From assembly GCF_030540775.2 (NCBI RefSeq), contig NZ_CP141266.1, positions 2,715,001 to 2,779,000 on the forward strand: DNA of 64,000 nt, written 5' to 3'. The position numbers and the translations under genes were made by a program. Origin of the DNA: Flavivirga abyssicola. GTDB taxonomy: Bacteria > Bacteroidota > Bacteroidia > Flavobacteriales > Flavobacteriaceae. The notes below the pieces were generated by a model that was not told where the DNA came from, ran no database searches, and saw only the letters and a program-made list of their open reading frames with translations. The first letter of the stretch is position 1; every line of letters begins with the position of its first letter. Of the stretch, positions 28,570 through 37,564 are shown in pieces.

Positions 28570-28977
28570 ATGGGAAGTCGTAAAAAACAAATGGCAGACG
28601 CTATTAAGGAAGCAAAAAAACACGTTGCTTTTGCTAAACTTAATAACTGTCCTACATCACCGAGAAAAATGCGTTTAGTAGCCGATTTAGTAAGAGGCGA
28701 AAAAGTAGAACATGCACTTAATATCTTAAAATTCAACCAAAAAGAAGCTTCTGGTCGTTTAGAGAAATTGTTATTGTCTGCAATTGCAAACTGGCAATCT
28801 AAAAATGAAGAAGCTAATATTGAAGAGGCTGAATTGATAGTGAAAGAAATTAAAGTGGATAGCGGATCTATGTTAAAAAGATTACGTCCAGCACCACAAG
28901 GTCGTGCGCACAGAATTAGAAAACGTTCAAACCACGTAACAATCGTAGTTGGAGCTAACAATAATACACAAAGCTAA
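28570..28977 (+). CDS. rplV: 50S ribosomal protein L22
   Basis: The 135-residue exit-tunnel protein has [21 protein letters not shown] and the tunnel hairpin region [20 protein letters not shown] near the C-terminus. Changes in that hairpin cause macrolide resistance elsewhere; none is obvious here. The stop is seven bases before the rpsC start. Confidence 0.97.
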   Translation: MGSRKKQMADAIKEAKKHVAFAKLNNCPTSPRKMRLVADLVRGEKVEHALNILKFNQKEASGRLEKLLLSAIANWQSKNEEANIEEAELIVKEIKVDSGSMLKRLRPAPQGRAHRIRKRSNHVTIVVGANNNTQS

Positions 28978-28984
28978 GATAGAT

Positions 28985-29710
28985 ATGGGACAAAAAACAA
29001 ATCCAATCGGGAATCGCTTAGGAATTATCAGAGGATGGGAATCTAACTGGTACGGAGGTAATGATTATGGAGATAAGCTTGCCGAAGACGATAAAATTAG
29101 AAAATACGTTCACGCACGTTTATCTAAAGCTAGTGTAAGTAGAGTAATTATTGAAAGAACTTTAAAACTTGTAACCGTTACTATCACTACTGCAAGACCA
29201 GGTATTATTATCGGGAAAGGCGGACAAGAGGTAGACAAGTTAAAAGAAGAGCTTAAAAAAATTACTGGAAAAGAAGTTCAGATTAACATCTTTGAAATTA
29301 AAAGACCTGAACTTGATGCATTTTTAGTAGGGTCTAGTATTGCTCGTCAAATTGAAAACAGAATTTCATACAGACGTGCAATAAAAATGGCAATCGCTGC
29401 TACAATGCGTATGAACGCTGAAGGAATTAAAATCCAGATTAGTGGTCGTTTAAATGGTGCTGAAATGGCACGTTCAGAACACTACAAAGAAGGGCGTATT
29501 CCTTTATCTACATTCAGAGCTGATATTGATTATGCTTTAGTTGAGGCACACACTACTTATGGTAGATTGGGTGTTAAAGTATGGATCATGAAAGGTGAAG
29601 TATATGGAAAAAGAGAGCTTTCTCCGCTAGTTGGTCTATCCAAGAAGCAAGGAAAAGGTGGAGCAGGAGGACGTGGTGGAAATAAATCTAATCCTCGTCG
29701 TAGAAAGTAA
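28985..29710 (+). CDS. rpsC: 30S ribosomal protein S3
   Basis: The 241-residue protein of the mRNA entry site has a KH domain containing [20 protein letters not shown]. The Met of [14 protein letters not shown] at 28985 is the true start, because this is the universal S3 N-terminus; a longer in-frame extension to 28949 overlaps rplV and was rejected. A Gly/Arg-rich tail ends KSNPRRRK. Confidence 0.97.
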   Translation: MGQKTNPIGNRLGIIRGWESNWYGGNDYGDKLAEDDKIRKYVHARLSKASVSRVIIERTLKLVTVTITTARPGIIIGKGGQEVDKLKEELKKITGKEVQINIFEIKRPELDAFLVGSSIARQIENRISYRRAIKMAIAATMRMNAEGIKIQISGRLNGAEMARSEHYKEGRIPLSTFRADIDYALVEAHTTYGRLGVKVWIMKGEVYGKRELSPLVGLSKKQGKGGAGGRGGNKSNPRRRK

Positions 29711-29731
29711 TTTTTTATAAAGTAAAGAAAA

Positions 29732-30151
29732 ATGTTACAGCCTAAAAGAACAAAATTTCGTAAGCAACAAAAAGGACGTATGAAAGGACTCTCTGGAAGA
29801 GGGCATCAACTTTCTTACGGGACTTTTGGAATAAAAGCATTAGACGCAACTTTTATAACGTCACGTCAAATTGAAGCAGCTCGTATTGCCGCTACACGTT
29901 ACATGAAAAGAGAAGGGCAACTTTGGATTAAAATATTTCCAGACAAGCCTATCACTAAAAAGCCTCTTGAAGTACGTATGGGTAAAGGTAAAGGTGCCGT
30001 TGAATATTGGGTAGCCGTTTGTAGACCAGGTCGTGTTTTATTTGAAATTGGTGGAGTGCCGTTAGATATTGCTAAAGAAGCATTACGTTTAGCAGCGCAA
30101 AAATTACCAGTAAAAACTAAGTTTTTAATTGCTCGCGATTACGAAGCATAA
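29732..30151 (+). CDS. rplP: 50S ribosomal protein L16
   Basis: The 139-residue protein supports the A-site t[22 protein letters not shown], the central [20 protein letters not shown] and [21 protein letters not shown] are conserved. It ends 13 bases before rpmC. Confidence 0.98.
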   Translation: MLQPKRTKFRKQQKGRMKGLSGRGHQLSYGTFGIKALDATFITSRQIEAARIAATRYMKREGQLWIKIFPDKPITKKPLEVRMGKGKGAVEYWVAVCRPGRVLFEIGGVPLDIAKEALRLAAQKLPVKTKFLIARDYEA

Positions 30152-30164
30152 TTTATTTGATATT

Positions 30165-30356
30165 ATGAAACAATCAGAAATTAAAGAATTATCAACAGCT
30201 GAGTTACAAGAAAAACTTGGTGAGACTAAAAAAAGTTATTCAGACCTAAAAATGGCTCATGCAATATCTCCTTTAGAAAATCCAATTCAGTTACGTGGTA
30301 TAAGACGTACAGTAGCTAGAATTGCGACAGAATTAACTAAAAGAGAATTACAATAA
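30165..30356 (+). CDS. rpmC: 50S ribosomal protein L29
   Basis: The 63-residue helical hairpin protein lies at the tunnel exit next to L23. The start at 30165 gives MKQSEIKELSTAELQEKL, the usual L29 N-terminus; a longer in-frame reading would overlap rplP. PIQLRGIRRTVARI near the C-terminus is conserved. Confidence 0.95.
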   Translation: MKQSEIKELSTAELQEKLGETKKSYSDLKMAHAISPLENPIQLRGIRRTVARIATELTKRELQ

Positions 30357-30368
30357 TTCTGCTGAAAG

Positions 30369-30626
30369 ATGGAAACAAGAAATTTAAGAAAAGAACGTAT
30401 AGGAGTTGTTACTAGTAACAAAATGCAAAAATCAATAGTTGTTGCAGAGGTTAAAAAAGTAAAGCACCCTATGTATGGTAAGTTCGTGTTAAAAACAAAA
30501 AAATATGTTGCACACGACGAAACAAACGATTGTAATATTGGAGATACTGTAAAGATCATGGAAACAAGACCTTTAAGTAAATCTAAATGTTGGAGATTAG
30601 TTGAAATCATAGAAAGAGCTAAATAA
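30369..30626 (+). CDS. rpsQ: 30S ribosomal protein S17
   Basis: The 85-residue OB-fold protein has [19 protein letters not shown] and [20 protein letters not shown], both typical. It is two bases upstream of rplN. Confidence 0.97.
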   Translation: METRNLRKERIGVVTSNKMQKSIVVAEVKKVKHPMYGKFVLKTKKYVAHDETNDCNIGDTVKIMETRPLSKSKCWRLVEIIERAK

Positions 30627-30628
30627 TT

Positions 30629-30997
30629 ATGGTACAGCAAGAATCAAGATTAAAGGTAGCAGATAACACTGGAGCTAAAGAAGTATTAACAATACGTGTT
30701 CTAGGTGGTACTAAGAGAAGATACGCTTCTGTAGGAGACAAAATAGTTGTTTCAGTTAAAGATGCAACACCTAATGGAAACATTAAAAAAGGTGCTGTTT
30801 CAACTGCAGTTGTTGTTCGTACTAAAAAGGAAGTAAGAAGACCTGACGGATCTTATATTAGATTCGACGATAATGCTTGTGTTTTATTAAACCCAACGGG
30901 TGAGATGAGAGGAACACGTGTATTTGGTCCTGTTGCTAGAGAACTTCGTGATAAACAATTCATGAAAATTGTATCATTAGCACCAGAGGTGCTTTAA
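30629..30997 (+). CDS. rplN: 50S ribosomal protein L14
   Basis: The 122-residue protein forms a subunit bridge and binds the silencing factor Rsf[21 protein letters not shown] and [20 protein letters not shown] are diagnostic. It starts the spc-type gene order rplN-rplX-rplE. Confidence 0.98.
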   Translation: MVQQESRLKVADNTGAKEVLTIRVLGGTKRRYASVGDKIVVSVKDATPNGNIKKGAVSTAVVVRTKKEVRRPDGSYIRFDDNACVLLNPTGEMRGTRVFGPVARELRDKQFMKIVSLAPEVL

Positions 30998-31011
30998 TAC
31001 ATTAATTTAAG

Positions 31012-31323
31012 ATGACAAAGCTTAAAATAAAAACTGGAGATACTGTAAAAGTAATTGCTGGAGATCATAAAGGATCTGAAGGTAAAGTACAAAAGGTATT
31101 AATAGATAAGAACAAAGCGATCGTTGAAGGTGTAAACATGGTTAAGAAACATACAAAACCAAGTGCACAAAGCCCTCAAGGAGGAATCGTTGAAAAAGAA
31201 GCTCCTATTCATATTTCAAACTTATCATTGTTAACTTCAAATGGAGAAACAACTAGAGTAGGTTATAGAGTAGAAGGCGATAAGAAAGTAAGATTTTCAA
31301 CAAAATCTAATGAAGTAATATAG
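31012..31323 (+). CDS. rplX: 50S ribosomal protein L24
   Basis: The 103-residue assembly initiator has a KOW motif near its N-terminus ([18 protein letters not shown]) and [12 protein letters not shown]. It is two bases upstream of rplE. Confidence 0.97.
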   Translation: MTKLKIKTGDTVKVIAGDHKGSEGKVQKVLIDKNKAIVEGVNMVKKHTKPSAQSPQGGIVEKEAPIHISNLSLLTSNGETTRVGYRVEGDKKVRFSTKSNEVI

Positions 31324-31325
31324 TT

Positions 31326-31877
31326 ATGGCATATTCACCTAGACTTAAAGAAGAGTATAAAAGCAGAGTAATTGCAGCTCTTACAGAAGAATTTGGATAT
31401 AAGAATGTTATGCAAGTTCCAGTACTTAAAAAGATAGTAATATCTAAAGGAGTTGGAGCAGCAGTAGCAGACAAAAAGTTAATCGACTACGCAGTAGAAG
31501 AATTAACTACTATATCTGGACAAAAAGCTATATCAACATTATCTAAAAAGGATGTTGCATCATTCAAATTACGTAAAGGGATGCCAATTGGCGCAAAAGT
31601 TACTTTACGTGGAGAAAGAATGTATGAATTCTTAGACCGTTTAGTTACTTCTGCGTTACCACGTGTTAGAGACTTTAATGGTATAAAAGCAACTGGATTT
31701 GATGGTAGAGGTAACTACAATTTAGGAGTTACTGAGCAGATTATATTCCCGGAAATTAACATCGATAAGGTTAATAAAATTTCTGGAATGGATATTACAT
31801 TTGTAACATCTGCCGATACAGATAAAGAAGCAAAATCATTATTAACAGAACTAGGGGTACCTTTTAAAAAGAACTAA
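31326..31877 (+). CDS. rplE: 50S ribosomal protein L5
   Basis: The 183-residue 5S-rRNA-binding protein forms the central protuberance. [38 protein letters not shown] and the C-terminal [20 protein letters not shown] match the family. It is followed by rpsN after three bases. Confidence 0.98.
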   Translation: MAYSPRLKEEYKSRVIAALTEEFGYKNVMQVPVLKKIVISKGVGAAVADKKLIDYAVEELTTISGQKAISTLSKKDVASFKLRKGMPIGAKVTLRGERMYEFLDRLVTSALPRVRDFNGIKATGFDGRGNYNLGVTEQIIFPEINIDKVNKISGMDITFVTSADTDKEAKSLLTELGVPFKKN

Positions 31878-31880
31878 GTT

Positions 31881-32150
31881 ATGGCTAAAGAATCAATGAA
31901 AGCCCGTGAGGTTAAAAGAGCAAAAACAGTAGCTAAATATGCAGAGAAACGTAAAGCTTTAAAAGAAGCTGGAGATTATGAAGCATTACAAAAGTTACCA
32001 AAAAATGCTTCTCCTATACGTCAGCACAATAGATGTAAACTTACAGGTAGACCAAAAGGATACATGAGAACATTTGGAATTTCTCGTGTAACGTTTAGAG
32101 AAATGGCTAACCAAGGATTAATACCTGGTGTTAGAAAAGCAAGTTGGTAA
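31881..32150 (+). CDS. rpsN: 30S ribosomal protein S14, zinc-free type
   Basis: The 89-residue protein is the long form without the CxxC zinc ribbon; only one Cys ([12 protein letters not shown]) remains. The ending [18 protein letters not shown] is typical. It is followed by a 70-base gap with a perfect stem-loop before rpsH. Confidence 0.97.
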   Translation: MAKESMKAREVKRAKTVAKYAEKRKALKEAGDYEALQKLPKNASPIRQHNRCKLTGRPKGYMRTFGISRVTFREMANQGLIPGVRKASW

Positions 32151-32164
32151 AAAAAGAATAAATT

Positions 32165-32200
32165 GGTTTTAGGTTCAAAAGAAGAGTTCTTTTGAAAACC
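32165..32200 (+). promoter_or_regulatory. Perfect stem-loop between rpsN and rpsH
   Basis: TTCAAAAGAA at 32174-32183 pairs with TTCTTTTGAA at 32187-32196 around a GAG loop, and GGTT/AACC extends the stem beyond a small bulge. No T run follows, so it is not an intrinsic terminator. A binding site for S8 or an RNA-processing site are possible roles, by position only. Confidence 0.5.
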
Positions 32201-32220
32201 ACTACCGCAAATTAATAAAT

Positions 32221-32619
32221 ATGTATACAGATCCAATATCGGATTATCTTACGAGAGTTAGAAATGCAATACGAGCTAATCACAGAGTGGTTGAGATTCC
32301 AGCATCTAACTTAAAAAAAGACATCACTAAAATATTATTCGAACAAGGATATATTTTAAGCTACAAGTTTGACGATTCAACTGTACAAGGGACTATTAAA
32401 ATAGCACTTAAGTACAACAAAGAAACTAAAGAACCTGTAATTAAGAAACTTCAAAGAATTAGTAAACCAGGTTTACGTAAGTATGCTGGTTCTAAAGAAT
32501 TACCTAGAATCCTTAATGGTCTTGGTATTGCCATTGTTTCAACTTCTCACGGAGTAATGACTGGTAAACAAGCTAAAAGAGATAATGTAGGTGGTGAAGT
32601 ATTATGTTACGTTTACTAA
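32221..32619 (+). CDS. rpsH: 30S ribosomal protein S8
   Basis: The 132-residue 16S-binding protein begins MYTDPISDYLTRVRNAIRA and ends GIAIVSTSHGVMTGKQAKRD..EVLCYVY, as expected. In E. coli S8 represses the spc operon. A conserved-looking stem-loop lies directly upstream. Confidence 0.98.
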   Translation: MYTDPISDYLTRVRNAIRANHRVVEIPASNLKKDITKILFEQGYILSYKFDDSTVQGTIKIALKYNKETKEPVIKKLQRISKPGLRKYAGSKELPRILNGLGIAIVSTSHGVMTGKQAKRDNVGGEVLCYVY

Positions 32620-32637
32620 TCTAAAAGGGAGAAAGAA

Positions 32638-33180
32638 ATGTCAAGAATAGGAAATAACCCAGTTGCAATTCCAGAAGGAGTTACAGTAGAAGTAAAAGAT
32701 AACGTAGTTACAGTAAAAGGAAAATTGGGTGAGTTAACTCAAGAATTCGATACTGTAGAGATTAAAGTTGAAGATGGAAATGTTTTAGTAACACGTTCTT
32801 CTGACTCTAAAGAACAAAAAGCTAAACACGGTTTATACAGATCATTAATGAACAATATGGTCGAAGGTGTATCTAAAGGATGGACTAAAGAATTGGAATT
32901 GGTTGGTGTAGGTTATAGAGCATCTAACCAAGGGCAAAAATTAGATTTAGCTTTAGGTTTTTCTCATAATATTGTTTTAAACATTGCTCCAGAAGTAAAA
33001 GTTGAAACAGTTTCAGAAAAAGGAAAGAATCCATTAGTAAAGTTAACATCATTCGATAAACAACTTGTTGGTCAAGTAGCTGCTAAAATCCGCGGATTTA
33101 GAAAACCTGAACCTTACAAAGGAAAAGGAATTAAGTTTGTTGGTGAAGAAATAAGAAGAAAAGCAGGTAAATCAGCTTAA
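32638..33180 (+). CDS. rplF: 50S ribosomal protein L6
   Basis: The 180-residue protein near the factor-binding site has two similar domains. [15 protein letters not shown] and the C-terminal [20 protein letters not shown] are diagnostic. Confidence 0.98.
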   Translation: MSRIGNNPVAIPEGVTVEVKDNVVTVKGKLGELTQEFDTVEIKVEDGNVLVTRSSDSKEQKAKHGLYRSLMNNMVEGVSKGWTKELELVGVGYRASNQGQKLDLALGFSHNIVLNIAPEVKVETVSEKGKNPLVKLTSFDKQLVGQVAAKIRGFRKPEPYKGKGIKFVGEEIRRKAGKSA

Positions 33181-33190
33181 TAAAATAGTT

Positions 33191-33547
33191 ATGGCATTAA
33201 CAAAGAATCAAAGAAGACAAAGGATTAAAAACAGAATTCGTAAGATAGTTTCTGGTACAGAATCTAGACCAAGACTAACTGTTTTTAGAAGTAATAAAGA
33301 AATTTATGCTCAAATTGTGGATGACGTAAATGGTACAACTATCAGTGCTGCATCTTCAAGAGATAAAGATATTAGTTCTGCAAAAGGTACTAAATCAGAA
33401 ATTGCTACTCTAGTAGGAAAAACAATTGCTGAGAGAGCTTTAAAAGCAGGTGTAGAAACAATCGCTTTCGATAGAGGGGGTTATTTATATCACGGTAGAG
33501 TAAAATCATTAGCTGAAGGAGCTAGAGAAGCAGGACTTAAATTCTAG
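33191..33547 (+). CDS. rplR: 50S ribosomal protein L18
   Basis: The 118-residue 5S rRNA-binding protein has [20 protein letters not shown] and the ending [20 protein letters not shown]. It is six bases upstream of rpsE. Confidence 0.97.
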   Translation: MALTKNQRRQRIKNRIRKIVSGTESRPRLTVFRSNKEIYAQIVDDVNGTTISAASSRDKDISSAKGTKSEIATLVGKTIAERALKAGVETIAFDRGGYLYHGRVKSLAEGAREAGLKF

Positions 33548-33553
33548 AATATT

Positions 33554-34078
33554 ATGTTTCAAAAATATAAAAGTGCAGAGTTAGTAAAACCAGGTGGATT
33601 AGATCTTAAAGATCGTTTAGTTGGTGTACAAAGAGTTACAAAAGTAACTAAAGGTGGTAGAGCATTTGGTTTTTCAGCAATTGTTGTAGTTGGTGATGAA
33701 GCAGGTGTAGTAGGCCAAGGTTTAGGAAAATCTAAAGACGTTGCTAGTGCTATAGCAAAAGCCGTTGAGGATGCTAAGAAAAACCTAGTAAGAATTCCTA
33801 TTATTAAAGGAACTTTACCGCACGAACAAAAAGGGAAATATGGTGGAGCAAGAGTAAACATCATACCTGCAGCTCCTGGTACAGGAGTTATTGCTGGTGG
33901 TGCTGTTAGAACTGTTCTTGAGGCCGTTGGTGTACATGATGTATTATCAAAATCTCAAGGATCTTCTAACCCTCATAATGTAGTAAAAGCAACATTTGAT
34001 GCTTTATTACAATTAAGAGATGCTAATGCAATCGCTAGAGATAGAGGTATTTCACTTGAACAAGTTTTTAACGCTTAA
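33554..34078 (+). CDS. rpsE: 30S ribosomal protein S5
   Basis: The 174-residue protein of the decoding region has the double-stranded RNA-binding segment [20 protein letters not shown] and the loop [20 protein letters not shown]. The conserved [19 protein letters not shown] follows. Confidence 0.98.
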   Translation: MFQKYKSAELVKPGGLDLKDRLVGVQRVTKVTKGGRAFGFSAIVVVGDEAGVVGQGLGKSKDVASAIAKAVEDAKKNLVRIPIIKGTLPHEQKGKYGGARVNIIPAAPGTGVIAGGAVRTVLEAVGVHDVLSKSQGSSNPHNVVKATFDALLQLRDANAIARDRGISLEQVFNA

Positions 34079-34089
34079 TAACATCAGAG

Positions 34090-34272
34090 ATGGCAAAGAT
34101 TAAAGTAACAAAAGTTAAAAGCGCAATCAATCGTACGCAAAGACAAAAAAGAACTTTAGAAGCTCTTGGTCTTAAAAAGATTGGTCAAGTAAAAGAGCAC
34201 GAAGCTACACCTAATATCTTAGGTATGGTTGCTAAAGTTTCACATTTAGTTTCTGTTGAAGAAGCAAAATAA
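34090..34272 (+). CDS. rpmD: 50S ribosomal protein L30
   Basis: The 60-residue protein has VKSAINRTQRQKRTLEALGL and the ending PNILGMVAKVSHLVSVEEAK, standard for bacterial L30. It is 13 bases upstream of rplO. Confidence 0.96.
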   Translation: MAKIKVTKVKSAINRTQRQKRTLEALGLKKIGQVKEHEATPNILGMVAKVSHLVSVEEAK

Positions 34273-34285
34273 TATAAAACTGAAA

Positions 34286-34738
34286 ATGGATTTAAGTAAT
34301 TTAAAACCTGCAGAAGGTTCAGTAAAAAATCAAGGAAAAAGAATAGGTAGAGGACAAGGTTCTGGAAAAGGTGGTACTGCAACACGTGGTCACAAAGGAG
34401 CTAAGTCACGTTCAGGTTATTCTAAGAAGCTAGGATTTGAAGGTGGGCAAATGCCACTTCAAAGACGTGTTCCTAAATTTGGTTTTACAAACATTAACCG
34501 TGTTGAGTATCAAGGTATCAATTTAGATACTTTACAACAATTGGTTGATGATAAAAAAATAAAAGATACAGTAAATTTTGAAATTTTATTCTCAAACCGT
34601 TTAGCTGGAAAAAATGATCTAGTTAAGATTTTGGGTAGAGGAGAGTTAAAAGCAAAATTAAAAGTATCTGCACATAAATTTACAGCTTCAGCAAAAGCTG
34701 CTATTGAAGCAGCTGGTGGAGAAGCAATAACATTATAA
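34286..34738 (+). CDS. rplO: 50S ribosomal protein L15
   Basis: The 150-residue late assembly protein starts MDLSNLKPAEGS, the expected N-terminus. The in-frame extension from 34256 overlaps rpmD and was rejected. The Gly/Lys-rich RIGRGQGSGKGGTATRGHKG and GGQMPLQRRVPKFGF are diagnostic. It precedes secY by 15 bases. Confidence 0.97.
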   Translation: MDLSNLKPAEGSVKNQGKRIGRGQGSGKGGTATRGHKGAKSRSGYSKKLGFEGGQMPLQRRVPKFGFTNINRVEYQGINLDTLQQLVDDKKIKDTVNFEILFSNRLAGKNDLVKILGRGELKAKLKVSAHKFTASAKAAIEAAGGEAITL

Positions 34739-34753
34739 GACCATATTAAGAGT

Positions 34754-36106
34754 ATGAAGTTTATAGAATCGCTTAAAAATGTTTGGAAAATAGAGGAACT
34801 AAGAAACAGAATCATAGTAACACTAGGACTGTTATTAGTTTATCGTTTTGGTACTCAGGTTACATTGCCAGGTGTTGATGCCGCGCAATTAGCAGCCTTA
34901 GGAGACAGTACTAGTACAGGGTTATTAGGATTACTTAGCCAGTTTACTGGAGGAGCTTTTTCTAGAGCATCTGTATTTGCCTTAGGTATTATGCCTTACA
35001 TTTCAGCTTCTATTGTTGTACAATTAATGGGGATAGCTATTCCTTATTTGCAAAAATTGCAAAAAGAAGGCGCCAGTGGGCAAAAGAAAGTTAATCAAAT
35101 TACACGTTGGTTAACTATTGCCATTTGCTTATTACAAGCACCAGGTTATTTAGCAAGTTTACCAAGCTTAGGAGTTCCACAAAGTGCCTTTTTATTAGGG
35201 ACTGGACCTTTATTTTATTTCTCATCTGTAAGTATTCTAGTTACAGGCTGTATTTTTGCCATGTGGTTAGGTGAAAAGATTACGGATAAAGGAATAGGTA
35301 ATGGAATTTCATTATTAATTATGGTTGGTATTATTGCAACATTACCTCAGTCATTTATTCAAAATGCTGCTACTAGATTAGAAGGTAACAACGTTATGCT
35401 TATTCTTTTCGAATTAGTTATTTGGTTTGTTATTATTTTAGTTACAATCATGCTTGTTATGGCTGTTAGAAAAATAGCTGTACAATATGCAAGAAGAACT
35501 GCTTCTGGTGGTTATGAGAAAAGTGCTATGGCAGGTTCAAGACAATACATTCCATTAAAGCTAAATGCTTCTGGAGTAATGCCTATTATATTTGCGCAAG
35601 CTATTATGTTTGTGCCTGGTATGATTGGTGGTACAGATTTATTAAAAGATTCGTCTGTAGGAGCCTGGTTAGTTACTAATCTTGGTCCAGCAAGTATGTT
35701 TGGTTTTTGGTATAATGTAGTTTTCGCTTTATTAATAATCGTATTTACATATTTCTATACAGCGATCACTGTACCAACAAATAAAATGGCAGACGATTTA
35801 AAACGTAGTGGTGGTTTTATTCCTGGTATTCGTCCAGGTTCTGAAACTTCAGAATATCTTGATAAAATTATGTCTCAAATAACCTTGCCGGGATCTATAT
35901 TCTTAGCACTTATAGCTGTGTTCCCAGCGTTTATTGTTAAGCTTATGGATGTACAACAAGGTTGGGCGTTATTTTTTGGAGGAACCTCATTATTAATCAT
36001 GGTTGGAGTTGCAATTGACACTATGCAACAAGTAAATTCATACTTGTTAAATAGACATTATGATGGCTTGATGAAAACTGGTAAAAATAGAAAAGCTAGC
36101 GCTTAA
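34754..36106 (+). CDS. secY: Preprotein translocase subunit SecY
   Basis: The 450-residue protein forms the protein-conducting channel of the inner membrane. About ten hydrophobic helices can be placed, with the family signatures ALGIMPYISASIVVQLMGI near helix 2 and FTYFYTAITVPTNKMADDLK and GFIPGIRPG in the cytoplasmic loop between helices 8 and 9. It is the end of the spc order; adk and map, often found next in other phyla, are absent before infA. Confidence 0.97.
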   Translation: MKFIESLKNVWKIEELRNRIIVTLGLLLVYRFGTQVTLPGVDAAQLAALGDSTSTGLLGLLSQFTGGAFSRASVFALGIMPYISASIVVQLMGIAIPYLQKLQKEGASGQKKVNQITRWLTIAICLLQAPGYLASLPSLGVPQSAFLLGTGPLFYFSSVSILVTGCIFAMWLGEKITDKGIGNGISLLIMVGIIATLPQSFIQNAATRLEGNNVMLILFELVIWFVIILVTIMLVMAVRKIAVQYARRTASGGYEKSAMAGSRQYIPLKLNASGVMPIIFAQAIMFVPGMIGGTDLLKDSSVGAWLVTNLGPASMFGFWYNVVFALLIIVFTYFYTAITVPTNKMADDLKRSGGFIPGIRPGSETSEYLDKIMSQITLPGSIFLALIAVFPAFIVKLMDVQQGWALFFGGTSLLIMVGVAIDTMQQVNSYLLNRHYDGLMKTGKNRKASA

Positions 36107-36118
36107 TATATATCTACT

Positions 36119-36334
36119 ATGGCAAAACAGGCAGCAATAGAACAAGACGGAACAATTATAGAAGCATTATCGAATGCGATGTTTCGTGTTGAATTAGAAA
36201 ATGGTCACATTGTGACTGCACACATTTCTGGTAAAATGCGTATGCATTATATTAAATTATTACCAGGAGATAAAGTGAAATTAGAAATGAGTCCTTACGA
36301 TTTAACAAAGGCTCGAATAACTTATAGATACTAA
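36119..36334 (+). CDS. infA: Translation initiation factor IF-1
   Basis: The 71-residue OB-fold protein blocks the A site during initiation. [37 protein letters not shown] and [11 protein letters not shown] are conserved. It is four bases upstream of rpmJ. Confidence 0.97.
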   Translation: MAKQAAIEQDGTIIEALSNAMFRVELENGHIVTAHISGKMRMHYIKLLPGDKVKLEMSPYDLTKARITYRY

Positions 36335-36338
36335 TACG

Positions 36339-36455
36339 ATGAAAGTAAGAGCATCACTTAAAAAGAGAAGTGCGGATTGTAAAATCGTACGAAGAAAAGG
36401 CAGACTTTACGTTATAAACAAAAAGAATCCTAGATTTAAACAAAGACAAGGGTAA
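36339..36455 (+). CDS. rpmJ: 50S ribosomal protein L36, cysteine-poor form
   Basis: A 38-residue frame starts [20 protein letters not shown] and ends NPRFKQRQG, which is plainly L36. Of the four zinc ligands of the classical form only Cys14 remains (Ser11, Asn27 and Phe33 replace the others), so it should not bind zinc. It lies between infA and rpsM, the usual place, with two bases to the next start. Confidence 0.95.
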   Translation: MKVRASLKKRSADCKIVRRKGRLYVINKKNPRFKQRQG

Positions 36456-36457
36456 TT

Positions 36458-36832
36458 ATGGCAAGAATTGCAGGTGTAGACATACCAAAAAACAAAAGAG
36501 GAGTAATCTCTTTAACTTATATCTATGGAATAGGTAGAAGTAGAGCAAAAGAAATTTTAGCAACTGCTAAGGTTGACGAAAGTACTAAAGTTCAAGATTG
36601 GACCGATGACCAAATTAGTGGTATTCGTGAAGCTGTTGGAACTTTTACAATCGAAGGTGAATTACGTTCTGAAACACAATTAAACATTAAGCGATTAATG
36701 GACATTGGATGTTACAGAGGTATTCGTCATAGATCTGGTCTTCCTTTAAGAGGGCAACGTACTAAAAACAACTCCAGAACTAGAAAAGGTAGAAGAAAAA
36801 CAGTTGCTAACAAAAAGAAAGCAACTAAATAA
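36458..36832 (+). CDS. rpsM: 30S ribosomal protein S13
   Basis: The 124-residue head protein has [31 protein letters not shown] and [20 protein letters not shown], with a basic tail ending KKKATK. It contacts the P-site tRNA and the large subunit. It is followed by a 99-base gap containing inverted heptad repeats. Confidence 0.98.
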   Translation: MARIAGVDIPKNKRGVISLTYIYGIGRSRAKEILATAKVDESTKVQDWTDDQISGIREAVGTFTIEGELRSETQLNIKRLMDIGCYRGIRHRSGLPLRGQRTKNNSRTRKGRRKTVANKKKATK

Positions 36833-36840
36833 TTAAAAGT

Positions 36841-36925
36841 CATTAGTATTTAGTCGTTAGATGGAATCTGTTTGAAATGTAAAAGTTTAGGATTCTAATA
36901 CTAACAACTAACAACTAGAAACTAA
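36841..36925 (+). repeat. Inverted 7-bp-period repeat between rpsM and rpsK
   Basis: The left arm reads TTAGTAT-TTAGTCG-TTAGATG (three heptads from 36843); the right arm, on the opposite strand, reads CTAGTTG-TTAGTTG-TTAGTAT (36897-36918). GAATC at 36864 and GATTC at 36891 extend the pairing inward. The whole can fold into one long hairpin whose arms are heptad arrays. No gene is encoded. Confidence 0.7.
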
Positions 36926-36931
36926 AAAAAT

Positions 36932-37315
36932 ATGGCAAAAACAAGCACTAAAAAACGTAAAGTTATTGTAGACTCTGTTGGAGAAGCACACGTTACGGCT
37001 TCTTTCAATAACATTATTATTTCGCTTACCAACAAAAAAGGAGACGTTATTTCATGGTCTTCTGCTGGTAAAATGGGATTTAGAGGTTCTAAGAAAAACA
37101 CGCCTTATGCTGCTCAATTAGCTGCTGAAGATGCTGCTGCTGTAGCTCAAGAAGCTGGTTTGAAGAAAGTAAAGGTTTATGTTAAAGGACCTGGAAATGG
37201 TAGAGAATCTGCTATTCGTTCTATCCACAATGCTGGGATTGAAGTAACAGAAATTATTGATGTTACGCCACTTCCACATAATGGATGTCGCCCTCCAAAA
37301 CGTAGAAGAGTTTAA
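36932..37315 (+). CDS. rpsK: 30S ribosomal protein S11
   Basis: The 127-residue platform protein has [40 protein letters not shown] and the ending [15 protein letters not shown], all diagnostic. A 249-base gap with a terminator and new -7 box follows before rpsD. Confidence 0.98.
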   Translation: MAKTSTKKRKVIVDSVGEAHVTASFNNIIISLTNKKGDVISWSSAGKMGFRGSKKNTPYAAQLAAEDAAAVAQEAGLKKVKVYVKGPGNGRESAIRSIHNAGIEVTEIIDVTPLPHNGCRPPKRRRV

Positions 37316-37350
37316 CGAATTACGATCTTAGATTTACGATTATTGGATTG
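37316..37350 (+). repeat. Degenerate 7-bp-period repeat after rpsK
   Basis: Immediately after the rpsK stop the sequence divides into five heptads: CGAATTA, CGATCTT, AGATTTA, CGATTAT, TGGATTG. Column 2 is G in all five and column 3 is A in four. It resembles the arrays after rpoA and rpsM. Confidence 0.55.
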
Positions 37351-37374
37351 TTATAAATCGCATTTCGTAAACCT

Positions 37375-37396
37375 GCCCTGAGCGAAGTTGAAGGGT
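37375..37396. repeat. Dispersed CCCTGAGCGAAGTTGAAGGG repeat
   Basis: CCCTGAGCGAAGTTGAAGGG has complementary ends (CCCT/AGGG) and resembles the CCTTGAGCGCAGTCGAAAGG string at 50144-50163 inside argS. Short elements of this wording are scattered in many flavobacterial genomes, to my knowledge. Confidence 0.55.
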
Positions 37397-37410
37397 TAAA
37401 AATCGTCAAT

Positions 37411-37451
37411 AAAATTAATATCATTTGATTCTCAGATGGTATTAATTTTTT
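37411..37451 (+). terminator. Intrinsic terminator between rpsK and rpsD
   Basis: AAAATTAATATCAT (37411-37424) pairs over 14 positions, with one G-T pair, with ATGGTATTAATTTT (37436-37449) around an 11-base loop, and T residues follow. It would end the S10/spc transcript. Confidence 0.65.
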
Positions 37452-37454
37452 GCA

Positions 37455-37462
37455 TAAATTTG
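37455..37462 (+). promoter_or_regulatory. Candidate -7 box upstream of rpsD
   Basis: TAAATTTG matches TAnnTTTG and lies just after the preceding terminator, about 100 bases before rpsD. The nearest TTTG upstream is 27 bases away, longer than usual. It probably restarts transcription for rpsD-rpoA. Confidence 0.5.
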
Positions 37463-37564
37463 CAAACTGAAAAATAATAACAAGTATCAACGAGAGACCA
37501 AAAAGATTATCGAAGGATAAGATTAAGACCTTAATTCATAATCACTCTCAAAAACAAATTTAAA

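Noticed and set aside
28488-28961. Antisense frame of 157 codons over rpsS/rplV
   Set aside because: It lies opposite two certain ribosomal-protein genes and has no recognisable domain; typical antisense shadow.
36339-36455. Loss of three zinc ligands in L36 (and of the zinc ribbon in S14) as decay
   Set aside because: These zinc-free forms are the usual ones in Flavobacteriia; both proteins are otherwise intact.
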